Below are positions 31,566-40,656 of a stretch of DNA of 64,000 bases, piece by piece. Location: NCBI RefSeq assembly GCF_001425865.1, contig NZ_LMDS01000001.1:186001-250000 (forward strand). The letters run 5' to 3'. The translations under genes and the position numbers were made by a program. The notes beneath the pieces were generated by a model. The model ran no database searches and was not told where the DNA came from. It saw only the letters and a program-made list of their open reading frames with translations. This DNA is from Rhizobacter sp. Root404 (GTDB taxonomy: Bacteria; Pseudomonadota; Gammaproteobacteria; Burkholderiales; Burkholderiaceae_C). The first letter of the stretch is position 1; each line of letters starts with the position of its first letter.

Positions 31566-33140
31566 ATGAACTTCAAGAAAAACCTCGTGATCGCCGCAGC
31601 AGCGCTGGCTGTCGGTGCCGCCCAGGCCGTGACCTTGCGCGTGTCGAACCAGGGCGATGTGCAGTCGATGGACCCGCACTCGCTGAACGAATCGCTGCAG
31701 CTGAGCTTCATGGGCAGCGTCTACGAGTCGCTGGTCGGCCGCGGCAAGGACATGTCGGTACAACCGCTGCTGGCCACCAAGTGGTCACAGACCTCACCGA
31801 CCGTCTGGCGCTTCGAACTGCGCAAGGGCGTCAAATTCCACGACGGCACGCCGTTCACCGCCGACGACGTGATCTTCAGCTTCAAACGCGCGGCCGACGC
31901 CGGCAGCGACATGCGTGGCTATGTGGCACCGGTGAAGGACGTGCGCAAGGTCAGCGACTCGGTGGTCGAGATCGAGACGGTGGCGCCGTTCCCGATCCTG
32001 CCGGACACGCTGACCGTGTTCGCGATCATGAGCAAGAAGTGGTGCGAGGAGAACAAGGCGGAGCGCCCGGTCGACCGTCGCAAGGGCGTCGAGAACACCG
32101 CCAGCTTCAAGGCCAACGGCACCGGGCCGTTTCGCCTGAAGGAGCGCCAGCCCTCCGTCCGCACGGTGCTCGTGCGCAACTTCAACTACTGGGACAAGGT
32201 CGAGAGCAATCTCGACGAGGTCGTCTTCACGCCGATCGGCAACGATGCGACCCGCGTGGCCGCGCTGCTGTCCGGCGAGTCCGACGTGATGGAGCCGGTG
32301 CCGCTCCAGGACGTCGAGCGCATCAAGGGCAGCCCCAACCTGACCGTCCTGCAAGGCCCTGAACTGCGCACGATCTTCCTGGGCATGGACCAGAAGCGAG
32401 ATGAACTGTTGAACAGCAGCGTGAAGGGCAAGAACCCGTTCAAGGACAAGCGGGTTCGTCAGGCCTTCTACCAGGCGATCGACGAAGAGACGATCAAGGC
32501 ACGCGTGATGCGCGGCGCAGCGGCGCCGACCGCGTTGATGATCGGCCCGGGCGTTCGCGGTTTCATGCCCGAGATGAACAAGCGCCTGCCGTACGACGTG
32601 GACGCGGCCAAGAAGCTGCTGGCCGATGCCGGCTATCCGAGCGGCTTCGAGGTCGGCATGAACTGCCCGAACGACCGCTACGTGAATGACGCGGCGATCT
32701 GCCAGGCCGTCGCCGCCAACCTCGCGCGCATCGGCGTCAAGGTGAACCTGCAGACCGAGACCAAGGTCAGCTACTTCCCGAAGATCCTGCGCCGCGATAC
32801 CAGCTTCTACCTGCTCGGCTGGACGCCGAGCACCGCCGACGCGCACGACGCGCTTTACAACCTGATGGCCACGCCGACGGACAAGGGTCAGGGCCAGTAC
32901 AACCTCGGCGCGTACAGCAATGCCAAGCTCGACGAGCTGACCACGAAGATCCAGACCGAGACCGACAAGACCAAGCGCGACGAAATGATTCGAGAGGCCT
33001 TCAAGGTGCACACCGACGACGTCGGTCACATCCCGCTGCACCAGCAGGCGCTGGCCTGGGCCTACAACAAGAACGTCACGCTGACGCAGCTGCCCACCAA
33101 CTACATGTACTTCAAGTGGGTGTCGATGAAAGCCAAGTGA
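31566..33140 (+). CDS. Peptide-type ABC transporter substrate-binding protein (family 5)
   Basis: 524 residues. Signal peptide MNFKKNLVIAAAALAVGAAQA, then TLRVSNQGDVQSMDPHSLNE, the start of family 5 (SBP_bac_5) receptors, and VWRFELRKGVKFHDGTPFTADDV, its most conserved segment. No lipobox, so it is a free periplasmic receptor. AGGAG precedes the ATG. Located between the two permease genes. The ligand is probably a short peptide, but family 5 also covers other solutes. Confidence 0.93.
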   Translation: MNFKKNLVIAAAALAVGAAQAVTLRVSNQGDVQSMDPHSLNESLQLSFMGSVYESLVGRGKDMSVQPLLATKWSQTSPTVWRFELRKGVKFHDGTPFTADDVIFSFKRAADAGSDMRGYVAPVKDVRKVSDSVVEIETVAPFPILPDTLTVFAIMSKKWCEENKAERPVDRRKGVENTASFKANGTGPFRLKERQPSVRTVLVRNFNYWDKVESNLDEVVFTPIGNDATRVAALLSGESDVMEPVPLQDVERIKGSPNLTVLQGPELRTIFLGMDQKRDELLNSSVKGKNPFKDKRVRQAFYQAIDEETIKARVMRGAAAPTALMIGPGVRGFMPEMNKRLPYDVDAAKKLLADAGYPSGFEVGMNCPNDRYVNDAAICQAVAANLARIGVKVNLQTETKVSYFPKILRRDTSFYLLGWTPSTADAHDALYNLMATPTDKGQGQYNLGAYSNAKLDELTTKIQTETDKTKRDEMIREAFKVHTDDVGHIPLHQQALAWAYNKNVTLTQLPTNYMYFKWVSMKAK

Positions 33141-33159
33141 TCGACTGCAGCCGCGCATC

Positions 33160-34101
33160 GTGAACGCTTCCTCTTCGCCCGCCACTGATGCACCCAGCGC
33201 CTGGGCGCGGTTCTTCGACGGCGATTTCTGGCACTCGTTTCGCACCTCGCCGATGGCGATCGGCGCGGCGCTGGTCGCGCTGGGTTGCATGATCGTCGCG
33301 CTGTTCGCCGGCGTGATCGCGCCGCACAACCCGTTCGATCTGGCCACGCTCGAACTCAGCGATTCGATGCTGCCGCCGGCGTGGATGGAAGGTGGACAGG
33401 CCAAGTACCTGCTCGGCACCGACGAGCAGGGCCGTGACGTACTCTCCGCGCTGATGTACGGGGCGCGCATCTCGCTGCTGATCGGGGGCGCATCGGTTCT
33501 GGTGTCGATGCTGATCGGCGTGTCGCTCGGTCTGTTGTCCGGCTATGCGGGCGGGCGAATCGACGGCTTCATCATGCGGGTCTGCGACGTGATGCTGTCG
33601 TTCCCGTCGATCCTGATCGCGCTGTTGATCGCGGGCGTCGGTCGCGCGCTGTTCCCGCAGGCGCACGACTCTCTGGCCTTCGGCGTGCTGATCCTGGCGA
33701 TCGCGCTGCCGGGCTGGGTGCAGTACGCGCGCACGGTGCGCGGCTCGACGATGGTCGAGCGCAGCAAGGAGTACGTGCAGGCGGCGCGCGTCGTCGGCGT
33801 GCCGCCGATTCGCATCATGATCCGCCACGTGCTGCCCAACGTGCTGGGTCCGGTGCTGGTGCTGGCCACGATCCACCTCGCACTCGCGATCCAGACCGAG
33901 GCGACGCTGTCGTTCCTCGGCGTCGGCGTGTCGCCGACCTCGCCATCGCTGGGCACCTTCATCAACGAGGGCAACAAGCAACTGTTCAGCGGCGCGTGGT
34001 GGCTGGTGATCTTCCCGGGCACGATGCTGCTGCTGATCGCGCTGAGCATGAACCTGTTCGGCGACTGGCTGCGTGACGCGCTGAACCCGCGCCTGCGGTG
34101 A
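33160..34101 (+). CDS. Peptide/nickel-type ABC transporter permease (DppC-like)
   Basis: 313 residues, GTG start. An N-terminal helix is followed by KYLLGTDEQGRDVLSALMYGARISLLIG, characteristic of DppC/OppC, and EYVQAARVVGVPPIRIMIRHVLPN, the EAA loop. LGVGVSPTSPSLGTFI near the C-terminus is also typical. The second channel subunit of the transporter. Confidence 0.93.
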   Translation: MNASSSPATDAPSAWARFFDGDFWHSFRTSPMAIGAALVALGCMIVALFAGVIAPHNPFDLATLELSDSMLPPAWMEGGQAKYLLGTDEQGRDVLSALMYGARISLLIGGASVLVSMLIGVSLGLLSGYAGGRIDGFIMRVCDVMLSFPSILIALLIAGVGRALFPQAHDSLAFGVLILAIALPGWVQYARTVRGSTMVERSKEYVQAARVVGVPPIRIMIRHVLPNVLGPVLVLATIHLALAIQTEATLSFLGVGVSPTSPSLGTFINEGNKQLFSGAWWLVIFPGTMLLLIALSMNLFGDWLRDALNPRLR

Positions 34102-34112
34102 GGGGACCGCCC

Positions 34113-35096
34113 ATGACCCAACCGCTGCTCGAAGTCCGCAACCTGCGCGTCGAATTTCCGACCCGCCGCGGCAGGCTCGTCGCGCTCGACGACGTTTCGT
34201 TCCAGATCGCGCCGGGCGAGATCCTCGGCGTCGTCGGCGAGTCCGGCGCCGGCAAGTCGTTGACCGGCGCGGCGATCATCGGCCTGCTCGACCCGCCCGG
34301 GCGGGTCGCCTCGGGCGAGATCCTGTTCGGCGGCCGCCGCATCGACAACCTGCCGTACGAGGAGATGCGCAAGGTCCGCGGCCGCCACATCGGCGCGATC
34401 TTCCAGGACCCGCTGACGTCGTTGAACCCGCTGTACACGGTCGGGCGGCAACTTGTCGAGACGATCATGACGCACCTGCCACTGAGCCATGACGAGGCCC
34501 GCAAGCGCGCCATCCACCTGTTGCAGGAGACCGGCATTCCGGCCGCCGAGGCGCGCATCGACCAGTATCCGCATCAATTCTCGGGCGGCATGCGTCAGCG
34601 CGTCGTGATCGCGCTCGCGCTGGCGGCCGAGCCGAAGCTGATCGTCGCGGACGAGCCCACCACCGCGCTCGACGTCTCGATCCAGGCGCAGATCATTTCG
34701 CTGCTGAAGCGCCTGTGCAAGGAACACGGCGCGGCGGTGATGCTGGTCACCCATGACATGGGCGTGATCGCCGAGACCTGCGACCGCGTGGCCGTGATGT
34801 ACGCCGGCCGCATCGCCGAGATCGGCCCCGTGCACGATGTGATCCACGCCCCGGCTCACCCTTACACGGTCGGGCTGATGGGCTCGATTCCTGCCATGGA
34901 CGAGGACCGCGAGCGCCTGCTGCAGATCGATGGCGCGATGCCGCGGCTCACGGCAATCCCGGCCGGGTGTGCGTTCAACCCGCGCTGTCCGCGCGCGTTC
35001 GATCGCTGTCGTGTGGAGCGGCCCGACTTGCTGCCGGCGGGCGCAACACGCGCTGCCTGCTGGCTGCACGCGCCTGAACTGCGGGAGGCGGCATGA
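34113..35096 (+). CDS. Peptide/nickel-type ABC transporter ATP-binding protein (DppD-like)
   Basis: 327 residues. Walker A GESGAGKSLTG, Q-loop FQDPLTSLNP, signature FSGGMRQR and Walker B LIVADEPTTALD. The C-terminal extension with CAFNPRCPRAFDRC is the cysteine motif of the oligopeptide family. The ATG at 34113 has GAGGGG 7 bases upstream and is preferred over a GTG at 34098 that overlaps the preceding gene. The stop overlaps the next ATPase gene (ATGA). Confidence 0.94.
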   Translation: MTQPLLEVRNLRVEFPTRRGRLVALDDVSFQIAPGEILGVVGESGAGKSLTGAAIIGLLDPPGRVASGEILFGGRRIDNLPYEEMRKVRGRHIGAIFQDPLTSLNPLYTVGRQLVETIMTHLPLSHDEARKRAIHLLQETGIPAAEARIDQYPHQFSGGMRQRVVIALALAAEPKLIVADEPTTALDVSIQAQIISLLKRLCKEHGAAVMLVTHDMGVIAETCDRVAVMYAGRIAEIGPVHDVIHAPAHPYTVGLMGSIPAMDEDRERLLQIDGAMPRLTAIPAGCAFNPRCPRAFDRCRVERPDLLPAGATRAACWLHAPELREAA

Positions 35097-36139
35097 GCGC
35101 TGTGCTGAAGCCCGACCCGAGCGCGCCGCTCGTGCAGGTGCACGATCTCGCGAAGACCTTCGACGTGTCGGCGCCGTGGCTCAACCGCATGATCGAACGC
35201 CAGCCGCGCCAGTTCGTGCACGCGGTCGACGGCATCAGCTTCTCGATCCAGCGCGGCAAGACGCTGGCGCTGGTCGGTGAGTCCGGCTGCGGCAAGAGCA
35301 CGGTCGCGCGATTGCTGGTGGGTCTCTACGCGCCGACCCAGGGCCGGGTCGAGTTCGACGGCGTCGACACCGCAGCGACGTTCCGCTCCAAGAACGCGCT
35401 GGCGCTGCGCCGCCGCATGCAGATGATCTTCCAGGACCCCTACGCGAGCCTGAATCCGCGCTGGAAGGTGGCCGACATCGTCGGCGAACCCCTGAAGGAA
35501 CACGGCCTGCTGCAGACCGCGAGCGGCTCCGGCACGGCCGCGACCAAGGATGAAATGCGGGTGCGTGTCGCACAGCTGCTGCAATCGGTGGGCCTCGCGG
35601 CGGCCGACGTCGAGAAGTTCCCGCACCAGTTCTCCGGCGGTCAGCGTCAGCGGATCTCGATCGCCCGCGCGCTGGCGACGCAACCCGAGTTCCTGGTCTG
35701 CGACGAGCCGACCTCCGCGCTCGATGTGTCGGTGCAGGCGCAGGTGCTCAACATCATGAAGGACCTGCAGCGCGAGCAGGGCCTGACCTACCTGTTCATC
35801 TCCCACAACCTCGCGGTCGTGCGCCACGTGAGCGACCAGGTCGGCGTGATGTACCTGGGCCGCATCGTCGAGCTCGCGGACAAGGCCGACCTGTTCGGCC
35901 GCCCGCGGCACCCGTACACGCGGATGCTGCTCGATGCGATTCCGGACATCCACATGAGCGGTCGCGCCCGCACGCCGGTGCAGGGCGAGGTGCCGAACCC
36001 GCTGAATCCGCCGAGCGGCTGCAGCTTCCACCCCCGCTGCCCGCATGCGAATGCGCGCTGCAAGGCCGAGCGGCCGGCACTGAAGATGTTCGGTGGCGCG
36101 CTGATCGCGTGCCACGGGGTGGAAGAAGGCCGGATCTAG
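35093..36139 (+). CDS. Peptide/nickel-type ABC transporter ATP-binding protein (DppF-like)
   Basis: 348 residues. Walker A GESGCGKSTVARL, Q-loop FQDPYASLNPRW, signature FSGGQRQRISIARAL and Walker B FLVCDEPTSALD, with the C-terminal Cys motif CSFHPRCPHANARC. Partner of the upstream ATPase in a heterodimer. A Pro/Trp-containing insertion precedes Walker A, as is common in DppF. The gene ends 6 bases from the convergent lysA stop, with no terminator visible between them. Confidence 0.94.
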   Translation: MSAVLKPDPSAPLVQVHDLAKTFDVSAPWLNRMIERQPRQFVHAVDGISFSIQRGKTLALVGESGCGKSTVARLLVGLYAPTQGRVEFDGVDTAATFRSKNALALRRRMQMIFQDPYASLNPRWKVADIVGEPLKEHGLLQTASGSGTAATKDEMRVRVAQLLQSVGLAAADVEKFPHQFSGGQRQRISIARALATQPEFLVCDEPTSALDVSVQAQVLNIMKDLQREQGLTYLFISHNLAVVRHVSDQVGVMYLGRIVELADKADLFGRPRHPYTRMLLDAIPDIHMSGRARTPVQGEVPNPLNPPSGCSFHPRCPHANARCKAERPALKMFGGALIACHGVEEGRI

Positions 36140-36145
36140 CGGCGG

Positions 36146-37420
36146 TCAGCCGGTGGGCAGGAGGTGCTCGCCGGCGAACAGTGCCGCCACGGGCTCGCGA
36201 TCGCGGATCAGCCAGGCGGCGTCGCCCGCCACCATCACTTCGGCGGCGCGGCCACGCGTGTTGTAGTTGCTGGCCATGCTCATGCTGTAGGCGCCCGCCG
36301 AGAGCACCGCGACGAAATCACCGGCCCGGACCGCGAGCTCGCGATCTTTGCCGAGCCAGTCGCCCGATTCGCACACGGGGCCGACCACGTCCAACAGCAC
36401 CGCGGGCTCGGCCCGCTTCACGCACGGCACGATGTTCATCCAGGCCTGGTACATCGCCGGGCGCATCAGGTCGTTCATCGCCGCATCGACGATGCAAAAA
36501 TTCTTCTGTTCGCCAGGCTTCACGTAGAGCACCTCGCTGACCAGCACGCCGGCGTTGCCCACCAGCGACCGGCCCGGCTCGAACATCACCTTGCGGTGGC
36601 CGTGGCCGCGCGCGTCGATGCGCTCGAGCAGGCTGCGCACCAGCGTCTCCGCCGAAGGCGGCACCTCGTCGGTGTAGGTGATGCCCAGTCCGCCGCCGAG
36701 ATCGAGGTGGTGGATCGTGATGCCGCGCGCCTCGATCGCCTCGACCAGTTCCAGCAGGCGGTCCAGTGCGTCGAGGTAGGGCCCGGCGTCGGTGATCTGC
36801 GAGCCGATGTGGCAATCGATGCCGACGACCTCGAGGCCGGGCAGTGCGGCGGCACGCAGGTAGTTGGCCAGCGCGTCTTCGTGCGCGATGCCGAACTTGT
36901 TGCCCTTCAAGCCGGTCGAGATGTAGGGGTGCGTGCCGGCGTCGACATCGGGATTGATGCGCAAACTCACGCGGGCGGTCTTGCCGACCGCGGCCGCGAT
37001 TTCGGACAGCAGCGTCAGCTCCGCCTCGCTCTCGACGTTGAAGCAGAGCACGCCGGCTTCGAGCGCGCGCCGCATCTCGGCGCGCGTCTTGCCGACGCCC
37101 GAGAACACGATCTTCTTGGCGGCCACCCCGATCGCGAGGACGCGCTCGAGCTCGCCACCGGAGACGATGTCGAACCCGCAACCGGCACGCGCGAAGGTCT
37201 GCAGCACCGCCAGGCTGGAATTCGCCTTCATCGCGTAGCAGATCAGGTGATCGCGGCCGGTGAGTGCGCGCTGGTAGCTGGCGAGCGCGTCCAGCATCGA
37301 CGCCTGCGAGTAGGCGTACAGCGGTGTGCCGTGCTCTCGAGCGAGCGCAGCGACCGAACGGCCCTCGATGTACAGATCGTCGCCGCGATAGGCGATGTGC
37401 GGGGAGCCGGGCAGGGTCAT
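36146..37420 (-). CDS. lysA: Diaminopimelate decarboxylase
   Basis: 424 residues. The PLP Lys65 lies in ICYAMKANSS; FDIVSGGEL, CHIGSQI, the glycine-rich LDLGGGLGI, and GPVCESGD with the catalytic Cys from the partner subunit are all present. It converts meso-diaminopimelate to lysine, the last step of lysine synthesis. The start overlaps the lptM stop (ATGA), giving the conserved lptM-lysA pair. Confidence 0.97.
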   Translation of the reverse strand: MTLPGSPHIAYRGDDLYIEGRSVAALAREHGTPLYAYSQASMLDALASYQRALTGRDHLICYAMKANSSLAVLQTFARAGCGFDIVSGGELERVLAIGVAAKKIVFSGVGKTRAEMRRALEAGVLCFNVESEAELTLLSEIAAAVGKTARVSLRINPDVDAGTHPYISTGLKGNKFGIAHEDALANYLRAAALPGLEVVGIDCHIGSQITDAGPYLDALDRLLELVEAIEARGITIHHLDLGGGLGITYTDEVPPSAETLVRSLLERIDARGHGHRKVMFEPGRSLVGNAGVLVSEVLYVKPGEQKNFCIVDAAMNDLMRPAMYQAWMNIVPCVKRAEPAVLLDVVGPVCESGDWLGKDRELAVRAGDFVAVLSAGAYSMSMASNYNTRGRAAEVMVAGDAAWLIRDREPVAALFAGEHLLPTG

Positions 37421-37602
37421 CGGGCAGGGGCGGTTGGGGGGGCGGAAGCGGGTTGGGAGGCGATCACGGGCGTCGCCGGCTTGGGCAAGCTCAGCGGGCC
37501 CTTCTGACCACAGGCCGTGAGCGAAACGGTCAGCGCGAGACATGAGCCCACCGCCGACACAGCCTTCGCGGCCGCCGCTACACTGATCTTGCGCTGCAAC
37601 AT
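37417..37602 (-). CDS. lptM: LptM (YifL)-type small lipoprotein
   Basis: 61 residues. A signal peptide with lipobox (SLTAC) is followed by GQKGPLSLP, the defining motif of LptM, then a Pro/Ala-rich tail. In E. coli LptM assists oxidative maturation of the LptD/LptE lipopolysaccharide translocon at the outer membrane. Position between cyaY (divergent) and lysA (downstream, overlapping) is the conserved order in proteobacteria. Confidence 0.88.
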   Translation of the reverse strand: MLQRKISVAAAAKAVSAVGSCLALTVSLTACGQKGPLSLPKPATPVIASQPASAPPTAPAR

Positions 37603-37620
37603 TCCCGGATTCTATCGACC

Positions 37621-37983
37621 ATGCCCGCCGACTTCAGCCCCACGCCCTTGACCGACAGCGAGTACGACCAGCGCACCAGCGCTCTGCTGGCGAGCGTCGA
37701 AGCGCGCCTCGACGGGTGGCTGCAGAACGATGTGGTCGACATCGACACCCACCGCACCGGCGGGCTGCTGGAGATGAGCTTCCCGAACGGCAGCAAGATC
37801 GTCCTGAACACACAGCCGCCGCTCCACGAGCTGTGGCTCGCGGCGCGATCCGGGGGTTTTCACTACAAGTTCGTCGACGGCGCCTGGCGCAACACGCGCG
37901 ATGGCGGCGAGTTTTTCGATGCCTTGTCGGCCTGTGCGAGCGAGCAGGCCGGTCAACAATTACGTTTCGCGGCCCACGAATGA
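37621..37983 (+). CDS. cyaY: Frataxin homologue CyaY
   Basis: 120 residues, normal for CyaY. LTDSEYDQRTSALLASVEARL is the acidic first helix, and VDIDTHRTGGLLEMSFPNGSKIVLNTQPPLHELWLAARSGGFHY is the beta-sheet region as in frataxins (segment described, key residues Trp and the acidic ridge seen). It modulates iron-sulfur cluster assembly on IscS/IscU. Divergent from lptM by 18 bases. Confidence 0.94.
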   Translation: MPADFSPTPLTDSEYDQRTSALLASVEARLDGWLQNDVVDIDTHRTGGLLEMSFPNGSKIVLNTQPPLHELWLAARSGGFHYKFVDGAWRNTRDGGEFFDALSACASEQAGQQLRFAAHE

Positions 37984-37992
37984 CAGTTTTCG

Positions 37993-40383
37993 TCAGCGCT
38001 TGAAGAGGTCGAGGATGCTCTTGCGCTCTTCTTCGTCGGGCGCGGCGGGCAGTTTGTCCTCCAGGCCGACGCTGGCGACACCGGCGCCCTTGGTGTATTC
38101 CTCGTAGAACCACTCGTCGCCGATGTTCACGACGCCTTCGGGCACCGGGTACTGCTCGACGGGCACGCCGTTCAGCGCGTGCTTCATGTACTCGATCCAG
38201 ATCGGCAATGACAGACCGCCGCCGGTCTCGTTGTCGCCGAGCTTGCGCGGCGTGTCGTAGCCGATCCAGACGATCGCCACCAGGCTCGGCTGGAAGCCGG
38301 CGAACCAGGTGTCGATCGAGTCGTTGGTGGTGCCGGTCTTGCCGTAGATGTCGGGTCGGTTCAGCACCCGCCGGGCCGCCGCCGCCGTGCCGCGCAGCGC
38401 CACGGTATTCAGCAGCGAGTCCATCACGAAGGCGTTGCGCGCATCCAGCGTGCGCATCGATTCGTTGAGCACCGGCGGCGTGGCCTCATTCAGCACCCGG
38501 CCCTTGCTGTCGGTGATCTTGCTGATCAGCATCGGATTGACGCGATAGCCGCCGCTGGCGAACACGCTGTACGCCGAGGCCATCTGCAGCGGCGTGACCG
38601 AACCGGTGCCCAGCGCCATCGGCAGGTAGGCAGGGTGCTTGTCGGCTTCGAAACCGAACCGCGTGATCCAGTTCTGCGCATAAGGTGCACCGATGGACTG
38701 CAGGATGCGGATCGAGATCATGTTCTTCGACTTCTCGAGACCGCGGCGCAGCGTCATCGGCCCCTCGAACTTGCCGTCGTAGTTCTTGGGTTCCCAAGGC
38801 TGGCTGCCGGTCGAGCCGGCGTCGAAGAACAGGGGCGCGTCGTTGACCACGGTGGCGGGCGTGAAGCCCTTTTCCAGGGCCGCCGAATAGATGAACGGCT
38901 TGAAGCTCGAACCCGGCTGGCGCCAGGCCTGCGTCACGTGGTTGAACTTGTTTTTCGCGTAGTCGAACCCGCCGACCATCGCCCGCACGGCGCCGGTGCG
39001 TGGGTCGATCGCGACGAAGGCGCCTTCGACCTCGGGCAGTTGCGTGATGCTCCAGTCGCCGGGCTTGCCGTCCTTGCCGGTGCCCCGGATCAGTCGGATC
39101 ACCGCGCCCGGCCGGATCTGCGTCTTGGGGTTGCCCTTGACCGCGAGGCCTGAGGTGACCGGCTTCAGGCCGTCGCCGGTGATCGTGATCGCATCCCCGT
39201 TCTGCAACACCGCCACCACCTTCTTCGGGCCCGCCTCGGTGGCGATCGCGGCCTTCAGTTCGTCATTGTCCGGGTGGTCCTGCAGCGCCTCGGCGATGCG
39301 GGCGTCGACTTCCTTCGGGTCGGCAGGCAGGTCGACATAGTCTTCAGGGCCGCGATAAACCTGGCGCCGTTCGTAGTCCATGATGCCGCGCCGCAGCGCG
39401 CGGTACGCCACCATCTGGTCCGCGGACTTGAGGGTCAGGTAGACATTCAGGCCGCGGGTGTAGGCATCTTCGCCGTACTGGGTGAAGATCAGCTGGCGCG
39501 CGGCCTCGGCCACATACTCGGCGTGCACTGCGACCTCCGACGGTTCACGGTAGCGCAGCGGCTCTTGGCGCGCGGCGTCCCGCTGCTCGGCCGTGATGTA
39601 GCCGTTGTCGACCATGCGATCGAGGATCCGCAGTTGCCCGTTCTTGGCCCGCTCGGGGTTGTTGATCGGGTTGTAGGCCGACGGCGCCTGGGGCAGGCCG
39701 GCAAGCATCGCGGCCTCGGCGATCGACAGGTCTTTCAGCGGTTTGCCGAAGTAGATCTCGCTGGCGGATGCGAAGCCGTAGGCCCGCTGTCCCAGGAAGA
39801 TCTGGTTCATGTAGACCTCGAGGATCTGGTCCTTCGTCAGCAGGCTTTCCATCTTGAACGCCAGCAGCATCTCGTAGATCTTGCGGGTGTAGGTCTTCTC
39901 GGTGGACAGGTAGAAATTGCGCGCCACCTGCATCGTGATCGTCGAGGCGCCCTGGCTGCGCGAGCGGTTGAACTGCGCCAACCCGGCCCGAACGACGCCC
40001 TTGATGTCGACGCCGCTGTGCTCGTAGAACCGCGCGTCCTCCGAGGCCAACACCGCGTGCTGCATGACCTTGGGAATCTGCGCGAGCGGCACGAAGTTGC
40101 GTCGCTCCTCACCGTATTCGCCCAGCAGCACGCCGTCGGACGAGAACACCCGCATCGGCAGCTTCGGCCGGTAATCCATCAGCCCGCCGATCTCCGGCAG
40201 GTTGGGGTAGGCCACCGACAGCGCGATGCCGACCAGCACGACGACCGTGACGACGCCGGTCGCGATCAGGCCCACCAGCCAGAGTGCGCTGCGACTCAAC
40301 CAGCGGGCCCAACGCGGGAGGTGGGTGCCGCGCGCGGCAGGTTCATCGGCAGGGCGCTTGCGCGCGCGCTCGGATTCGCTCAT
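37993..40383 (-). CDS. mrcA: Penicillin-binding protein 1A (bifunctional transglycosylase/transpeptidase)
   Basis: 796 residues. A cytoplasmic N-terminus and one transmembrane helix (about 32-58) precede the GT51 domain (ASEDARFYEHSGVD, GASTITMQVARN, KDQILEVYMNQIFLG). An OB-like insertion follows, then the transpeptidase with SSFK (QPGSSFKPF), SKN and KTGT (YGKTGTTNDS). It polymerises and cross-links peptidoglycan. The gene is convergent with cyaY. A perfect TATAAT -10 lies at 40412-40407 upstream of the start. Confidence 0.96.
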   Translation of the reverse strand: MSESERARKRPADEPAARGTHLPRWARWLSRSALWLVGLIATGVVTVVVLVGIALSVAYPNLPEIGGLMDYRPKLPMRVFSSDGVLLGEYGEERRNFVPLAQIPKVMQHAVLASEDARFYEHSGVDIKGVVRAGLAQFNRSRSQGASTITMQVARNFYLSTEKTYTRKIYEMLLAFKMESLLTKDQILEVYMNQIFLGQRAYGFASASEIYFGKPLKDLSIAEAAMLAGLPQAPSAYNPINNPERAKNGQLRILDRMVDNGYITAEQRDAARQEPLRYREPSEVAVHAEYVAEAARQLIFTQYGEDAYTRGLNVYLTLKSADQMVAYRALRRGIMDYERRQVYRGPEDYVDLPADPKEVDARIAEALQDHPDNDELKAAIATEAGPKKVVAVLQNGDAITITGDGLKPVTSGLAVKGNPKTQIRPGAVIRLIRGTGKDGKPGDWSITQLPEVEGAFVAIDPRTGAVRAMVGGFDYAKNKFNHVTQAWRQPGSSFKPFIYSAALEKGFTPATVVNDAPLFFDAGSTGSQPWEPKNYDGKFEGPMTLRRGLEKSKNMISIRILQSIGAPYAQNWITRFGFEADKHPAYLPMALGTGSVTPLQMASAYSVFASGGYRVNPMLISKITDSKGRVLNEATPPVLNESMRTLDARNAFVMDSLLNTVALRGTAAAARRVLNRPDIYGKTGTTNDSIDTWFAGFQPSLVAIVWIGYDTPRKLGDNETGGGLSLPIWIEYMKHALNGVPVEQYPVPEGVVNIGDEWFYEEYTKGAGVASVGLEDKLPAAPDEEERKSILDLFKR

Positions 40384-40406
40384 GTCACTCCACGTTGCAA
40401 GTTCGC

Positions 40407-40412
40407 ATTATA
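40407..40412 (-). promoter_or_regulatory. -10 element of the PBP1A gene
   Basis: TATAAT on the minus strand, 24 bases before the ATG. No good -35 hexamer is seen at 16-18 bases. The surrounding 273-base intergenic region otherwise holds the pilM promoter and a small hairpin GCTCGG-N5-CCGAGC (40497-40513). Confidence 0.45.
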
Positions 40413-40572
40413 GAAAAGCGTGGCGCGGCCGATCTTGCAGGGAGTGACGCTTTTCGGCCCTTCGTGGGGTGGCCCGCCGAATGCTTTCGAGAATGCGCTC
40501 GGCGACTCCGAGCAACGTTTGTTAGCGTGTGAGTTTTGCAACGAGCGCGTGTGCCGCAAACCGGATTTTTCT

Positions 40573-40601
40573 TTGTGGCACAAAGGCTTTACTGCTAGCA
40601 T
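40573..40601 (+). promoter_or_regulatory. Extended -10 promoter of the pilMNOPQ operon
   Basis: TTGTGG (40573-40578), a 17-base spacer ending TGC, and TAGCAT (40596-40601), i.e. an extended -10 (TGn). It lies 55 bases before the pilM start. Confidence 0.5.
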
Positions 40602-40656
40602 TGAAGTAACTTATTAACAATCCAGCACGTTTCTTCACAGCTGGTGGAAAGGCGTC

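Noticed and set aside
40573..40600. Possible sigma-54 promoter (TGGCAC) upstream of pilM
   Set aside because: The required GC at the -12 position is missing at the correct 10-base spacing from GG; a sigma-70 extended -10 reading fits better.
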